From assembly GCA_900539855.1 (NCBI GenBank), contig UQDO01000058.1, positions 1-6,607 of the forward strand: 6,607 nucleotides of DNA. Reading direction: 5' to 3'. Each line of letters opens with the position of its first letter. The stretch's first letter is position 1. Under the pieces are notes generated by a model. It was not told the origin of the DNA, did no database searches, and worked only from the letters and a program-made list of their open reading frames with translations. Made by a program: the position numbers and the translations under genes. Of the stretch, positions 5,490-6,607 are shown piece after piece. The DNA comes from an uncultured Oscillospiraceae bacterium. GTDB lineage: Bacteria > Bacillota > Clostridia > Oscillospirales > Acutalibacteraceae.

Positions 5490-6453
5490 TCACTTTACCG
5501 TTATTCGGATGTCACCGGTATCGGTATCGATCTCACATCTGCCGCCGGTCACTGTTTTCGGGACGTCGATTCTGCCGGTATCGCTGTTGGCGATAAACAC
5601 CTTATCCGAAAGCAGGCTACCCGTGACATCACCTGTATCGGTCTTTACATATATTTCCGCAGCATCGCAGTCATTAAATTTTACGTTACCGGTGCTTCTT
5701 TTGACCGAAAAATTTTCCGAGGCTATCACCTTATTCAAAACAATGTTTCCGGTGCTGCCTTTTGAAATCACGCTTTTGCATGAAACGCCGGTCAGATCTG
5801 CCTTGCCGGTTGTTACGTCCACGGTAACGCTGCCGCCGCAGATCATCCCGGAAATCGTCACAGTGCCTGTTGTGGTGGAAATGTCAAGCAAACCGGCAGA
5901 CTCGCCCTCTGCACGGATATTTCCTGTGCTGATCTTAAATTTTACAGCTCCCACAACCGATGCCCCGAAATATATGTTACCGGTGCTGAGGGCAATGTCG
6001 GCACTTTCAAATGTAAGCCCTTTGGGCACATCGACCCTTCCGGTGCTGCCGCTTACAAGTAATGAGTTGTATTCCGCTTGCGGAAGATATACCGTTATCT
6101 TTGGCGAGCCGAAGTAGAATCCTATGTAGTCATAAAATGATCTTGTGTCATTCACCTTAACAGTAAGCATATTTCCGAGAACCGCAACCGAATGTTTTGC
6201 GTATTCTTCCTCGTAACATTCCACTCTGCATTTCCCGTCGTCAGATAACGCAAGCACGACATCCGCAGTATTTGTATCTATGGATATTCCGCCGAACGCC
6301 TCCCCTACCTCATATGTGTTTGTTTCGTATTTAACTGTTGAAAGCTTTTTAAAATCCCACCCGATCGTCAACATAACTACCGCAAGAAACGATGCATCCG
6401 GCAAGTACTAAAGCGCCTGCTATAATAAGCCAAGTTTTAGTTGTCTTTTTCAT
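5490..6453 (-). pseudogene. DUF4097 beta-solenoid envelope protein, frameshifted after its membrane segment
   Basis: The natural start is the ATG at 6453 with GGAGGGGAG (6470-6462) before it. It begins MKKTTKTWLIIAGALVLAGC, a basic N-terminus plus one hydrophobic segment, as usual for this family. That frame ends at VGF after 34 codons. One base too many around 6380-6395 (for example TCTTGCGG from TCTGCGG) throws it out of frame. The rest continues in the next frame as VVMLTIGWDFKKLSTVKYET to the TGA at 5492-5490. The body (about 290 residues) has at least ten turns of roughly 20 residues, each bearing an STG, TTG or DTG corner (ALSTGNIYFG, KISTGNIRAEG, VDVTTGKADL, KTDTGDVTGS, DTDTGDIRITVK), the signature of DUF4097 (putative adhesin) solenoids. 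Such proteins usually sit beside PadR-like and DUF1700 genes; neither is seen here. A TTG at 6404 could start the body without an export segment. A sequencing error is possible. Confidence 0.82.
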
Positions 6454-6501
6454 TGTGCTCTCTCCCCTCCGATAAAGCCGTATTGTAAACTTAAATGAAA
6501 G

Positions 6502-6531
6502 TTGAGAACCTCTCATCCCTTTTGGTATAAT
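6502..6531 (+). promoter_or_regulatory. Sigma-A-type promoter for the gene at the right edge
   Basis: On the + strand, -35 TTGAGA (6502-6507), an 18-base spacer and -10 TATAAT (6526-6531) would start transcription near 6538, some 44 bases before the ATG at 6582. The ribosome binding site is AGGAAAGG (6567-6574). The promoter diverges from the DUF4097 gene. Confidence 0.7.
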
Positions 6532-6579
6532 GGTTTCACCACAAAACACATCTACTCCCAAAAGAAAGGAAAGGTTCTC
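6504..6579. repeat. 11-base inverted repeat around the right-edge promoter
   Basis: GAGAACCTCTC (6504-6514) and GAAAGGTTCTC (6569-6579) are inverted copies with one mismatch. The left copy overlaps the -35 box and the right copy runs between the ribosome binding site and the ATG. Because the left copy lies upstream of the expected transcript start, an mRNA hairpin is unlikely; a paired operator or the inner end of a transposable element are the options. Confidence 0.4.
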
Positions 6580-6581
6580 TG

Positions 6582-6607
6582 ATGAAATCATATCACATTA
6601 GGTGCCC
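6582..6607 (+). CDS. Start of an unidentified gene, cut by the window edge
   Basis: Only MKSYHIRC and a following proline (CCN) are visible after a good promoter and ribosome binding site. The early Cys-Pro would suit an N-terminal zinc ribbon such as those on several transposases, and a compact promoter with an inverted repeat next to a frameshifted gene fits an insertion sequence. Nine residues cannot establish this. Confidence 0.5.

Noticed and set aside
5509..6117. 202-codon open frame on the + strand opposite the DUF4097 gene
   Set aside because: It is the antisense shadow of the repeated STG/TTG turns: the periodic ACCGGT-like codons leave the opposite frame free of stops. There is no ribosome binding site and its composition (Pro/Val/Thr/Ser) is explained by the repeats.
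6454..6591. Extension of the DUF4097 anchor frame upstream to an ATG at 6591 on the - strand
   Set aside because: The added 46 residues run through the opposing promoter and lack a ribosome binding site. GGAGGGGAG just before the ATG at 6453 fixes the start there.
1..6607. CRISPR array, tRNA or rRNA genes
   Set aside because: No regularly spaced direct repeats and no tRNA- or rRNA-like sequence were seen on either strand. The only periodic DNA is the coding repeat of the DUF4097 gene.

Overview
The window reads as a piece of a gut-type Clostridia (Firmicutes, Oscillospiraceae/Ruminococcaceae-like) chromosome. The evidence is strong AGGAGG ribosome binding sites, sigma-A-like promoters, U-tract terminators, a cell-wall-sorted protein with Cys/His repeats near its C-terminus, a sigma-like gene and large serine recombinase of the kind carried by Clostridial integrative elements, and a DUF4097 envelope protein. 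No species can be named from the sequence alone.

Left part (1-1770, + strand): a terminator from an upstream gene, then one intact gene for a secreted, probably sortase-anchored 535-residue protein, then a terminator-like hairpin.

Centre (about 1780-4143, + strand): the decayed remains of a mobile element. A short relic reading frame ends in a strong terminator. It is followed by a roughly 400-base leader holding two mini-ORFs with good ribosome binding sites, a two-level hairpin ending in T7, and a long hairpin whose 3' arm contains the Shine-Dalgarno of the next gene. That gene is the front half of a sigma-like regulator, interrupted by an in-frame TAA and fused in the same frame to a large serine recombinase that has lost its catalytic N-terminal domain and carries a one-base frameshift. 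The element therefore looks unable to move itself.

Right-centre (4293-5260, - strand): a two-gene operon behind a near-consensus promoter (TTGATA, 17 bases, TATAAT). The first gene is intact (247 residues, C-terminal helix-turn-helix-like segment). The second is a tiny zinc-ribbon gene in which the first cysteine codon has become TGA and the second cysteine pair is broken by a missing base.

Right end (5284-6607): on the - strand, a DUF4097 beta-solenoid protein whose N-terminal membrane segment is separated from the rest by a one-base frameshift, with a terminator downstream. At the edge, on the + strand, a strong promoter and ribosome binding site lead into the first nine codons of a gene that runs out of the window, bracketed by an inverted repeat.

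The main theme is decay: one in-frame deletion, two nonsense codons and three one-base frameshifts. The frameshifts could partly be sequencing or assembly errors, which reads would settle. The part most worth a second look is the attenuator-like leader at about 1990-2448.
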